From Propionibacteriaceae bacterium (GTDB lineage: Bacteria; Actinomycetota; Actinomycetes; Propionibacteriales; Propionibacteriaceae): a stretch of 9,148 bases of DNA. Position numbers and translations under genes: made by a program. The stretch lies in NCBI GenBank assembly GCA_003158895.1, contig PMLO01000275.1:18870-28017 (forward strand), in the 5' to 3' direction. Below, piece by piece: positions 8,029 through 9,148 of this stretch (its first letter is position 1; each line of letters opens with the position of its first letter). A model generated the notes under the pieces. The model was given only the letters and a program-made list of their open reading frames with translations, searched no databases and had not been told where the DNA came from.

Positions 8029-8826
8029 ATGTCAGACATAGCGACTGCACCGCAGGGCCCCGAGTTCGTGGAGAAGATCGTTCCCGGACGGTTCGAGGGG
8101 AAGACAGCAATCGTCACAGGTGCCGGATCGGGCATCGGCAAGGCCGTTGCGATCCGCATCGCACGAGAAGGAGGCCGAGTCGTCGCCGCCGACTGGTCGG
8201 CGGACCGGCTGGAGGAGCTGAAGTCTGAGCATCCCGACCTCGCATTCGTCACCGTCAACGGCGACATATCACAGGAAGCCGACGTGACCCGGATCGTCGT
8301 GGCAGCCGGCCTCGTGGTCGACTGCCTGGCCAACGTCGCCGGGATCATGGACGAGTTCCAGCCGATCCATGAGGTCACCGACGCCATCTGGGAGAAGGTC
8401 TTCGCCGTCAACGTCACCGGCATGATGAGAATGTCGCGGGCAGTGATCGGACTCATGGTGGCGGCCGGAAAGGGCACGGTGGTGAACGTCGCTTCCGAGG
8501 CCGGCATCCGCGGTTCGGCTGCCGGCACCGCCTACACGGCCTCAAAGCATGCCGTCGTAGGTATGACGCTGAGTTCATCGGTGATGTACGCGCCGTTGGG
8601 GATCCGGGTCAACGCCGTGGCTCCCGGTGGCACCAAGACGAACATCGTCGCCAACTTCTCCTCACAGATGGGTGCTGAACGGCTCGGTCCGTTGATGCAG
8701 GTCGTCCTGCCGCCGGCCGCCGAGGCAGCCGAACTGGCGGCCGCCATCACCTTCCTCCTGTCCGACGACTCGCCCAACATCACCGGCGTCGTCCTGCCGT
8801 CCGACGGAGGCTGGTCGGCGATCTAG
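8029..8826 (+). CDS. Classical short-chain dehydrogenase/reductase (SDR), FabG-like
   Basis: The 265-aa product is a complete classical SDR. It has the Rossmann glycine motif TGAGSGIG at 30-37, an acidic residue at the end of strand 2 (Asp55 in VVAADWS, which favours NAD(H) over NADP(H)), a variant of the NNAG motif as ANVAG at 101-105, and the catalytic set Asn128, Ser156, Tyr169 and Lys173 (YTASK), with the usual 13-residue Ser-Tyr spacing. The C-terminal region has NAVAPGGTKT and the terminal DGGWSAI. Substrate specificity cannot be read; it oxidises or reduces some alcohol/ketone pair in the cytoplasm. The ATG at 8029 has GGGAG 4 nt upstream; the open frame begins at 7846, but the extra 61 residues do not resemble any SDR N-terminus. 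It appears monocistronic, with its own hairpin terminator. Confidence 0.93.
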   Translation: MSDIATAPQGPEFVEKIVPGRFEGKTAIVTGAGSGIGKAVAIRIAREGGRVVAADWSADRLEELKSEHPDLAFVTVNGDISQEADVTRIVVAAGLVVDCLANVAGIMDEFQPIHEVTDAIWEKVFAVNVTGMMRMSRAVIGLMVAAGKGTVVNVASEAGIRGSAAGTAYTASKHAVVGMTLSSSVMYAPLGIRVNAVAPGGTKTNIVANFSSQMGAERLGPLMQVVLPPAAEAAELAAAITFLLSDDSPNITGVVLPSDGGWSAI

Positions 8827-8847
8827 CCGCGTTCCGCGAGTGATCCC

Positions 8848-8883
8848 TCGAACCCACCGTTTCCGGTGAAACGGTGGGTTCGA
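8848..8883 (+). terminator. Strong intrinsic-type hairpin after the SDR gene
   Basis: A perfect 16-bp stem (left arm 8848-8863 beginning TCGAACCCACCG, right arm 8868-8883 ending CGGTGGGTTCGA) closes a 4-nt CGGT loop, 21 bases past the SDR stop. No T-tract follows, only pyrimidine-rich sequence. The structure and location strongly suggest transcription termination. Confidence 0.8.
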
Positions 8884-9148
8884 ACTCCTCTGCGGTCTTC
8901 CTCAACCTGAGCCGATAACGTACATTATGACATCGTGCCTTCTGAAGTGCCCTCCCCTTGGAGCAGCAGCAGCAACAACACCTGTGTGTCAGTAGCAGCT
9001 TCAGACGACACAGAACGGCTTTGGGTGACACAACCGCTCCTGTCGGCTGGCAACGCCCTCAGACTTCGACATGTTCAGCGAGACATCAAGGCAAGATCAC
9101 GACTGCGACATCCTCGTGAGACTTCGGACCCTTCGACACAAGACTGGT
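8884..9148 (+). other. Unassigned right-hand tail with one open frame leaving the window
   Basis: No recognisable gene is visible. From a GTG at 8935 a plus-strand frame stays open for 71 codons to the window edge, the only plus frame that does. A TACATT hexamer (8921-8926) sits where the -10 of a leaderless transcript starting at that GTG would be. Against coding: GC is about 57% over 8941-9120, third positions are not G/C-biased, rare codons (CGA, AGA, TCA) are frequent, and the predicted peptide (VPSEVPSPWSSSSNN...) looks like nothing I know. An (AGC)4(AAC)2 triplet run lies at 8962-8979. This may be the start of a foreign or atypical gene, or noncoding leader sequence. Confidence 0.3.

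Noticed and set aside
8848..8890. TTCGA-containing hairpin resembling a tRNA T-arm, sharing TCGAACCC with the palindrome at 4610-4627
   Set aside because: Flanking bases cannot form a T-stem, D-arm, anticodon arm or acceptor stem on either strand. The 8-bp word shared with the operator candidate is in opposite arrangement here and is most simply coincidence.

Overview
The window looks like chromosomal DNA from a high-GC actinobacterium (Actinomycetota, possibly Micrococcales or a related order). This rests on strongly G/C-ending codons in most genes, a short UvrA-like ABC ATPase, an IclR regulator, and a membrane-anchored trypsin/PDZ protease with a Pro/Gly/Trp-rich cytoplasmic tail. I cannot name the genus from sequence alone.

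Layout, left to right. (1) Positions 1-2217, plus strand: a UvrA-like tandem ABC ATPase cut by the left edge just after its first Walker A. It lacks the UvrB-binding and insertion domains. (2) Positions 2253-4577, minus strand: a tight three-gene set encoding a 2-oxoacid/acetoin dehydrogenase-type E1 alpha, an E1 beta (4-bp ATGA overlap) and a 76-residue stand-alone lipoyl domain (GTG start one base after the E1 beta stop). No E2 acyltransferase core or E3 follows; a perfect hairpin shared with the convergent UvrA-like gene closes both units. (3) Positions 4710-5480, minus strand: an IclR-family regulator 132 bp upstream of E1 alpha and in the same direction. A near-perfect palindrome lies between them and is the natural candidate operator. 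(4) Positions 5672-7180, plus strand: an HtrA-like membrane serine protease, divergent from the regulator. (5) Positions 7218-7778, minus strand: an orphan gene of clearly lower GC (about 54% by hand count over 7261-7740) whose product has a PD-(D/E)XK nuclease-like core. It is probably an acquired gene. (6) Positions 8029-8826, plus strand: a classical NAD-type short-chain dehydrogenase followed by a strong hairpin terminator. (7) Positions 8884-9148: an unassigned tail of atypical composition, with one open frame running off the right edge.

The functional core is the IclR-controlled E1 alpha / E1 beta / lipoyl-carrier cluster. By family knowledge, the E1 pair decarboxylates a 2-oxo acid (or cleaves an acetoin-like compound) with thiamine diphosphate and passes the acyl group to a lipoyl lysine. 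Here the lipoyl carrier is a free small protein rather than part of an E2, so the acyl acceptor must be encoded elsewhere or work differently. The other genes show no sequence evidence of acting in the same pathway.
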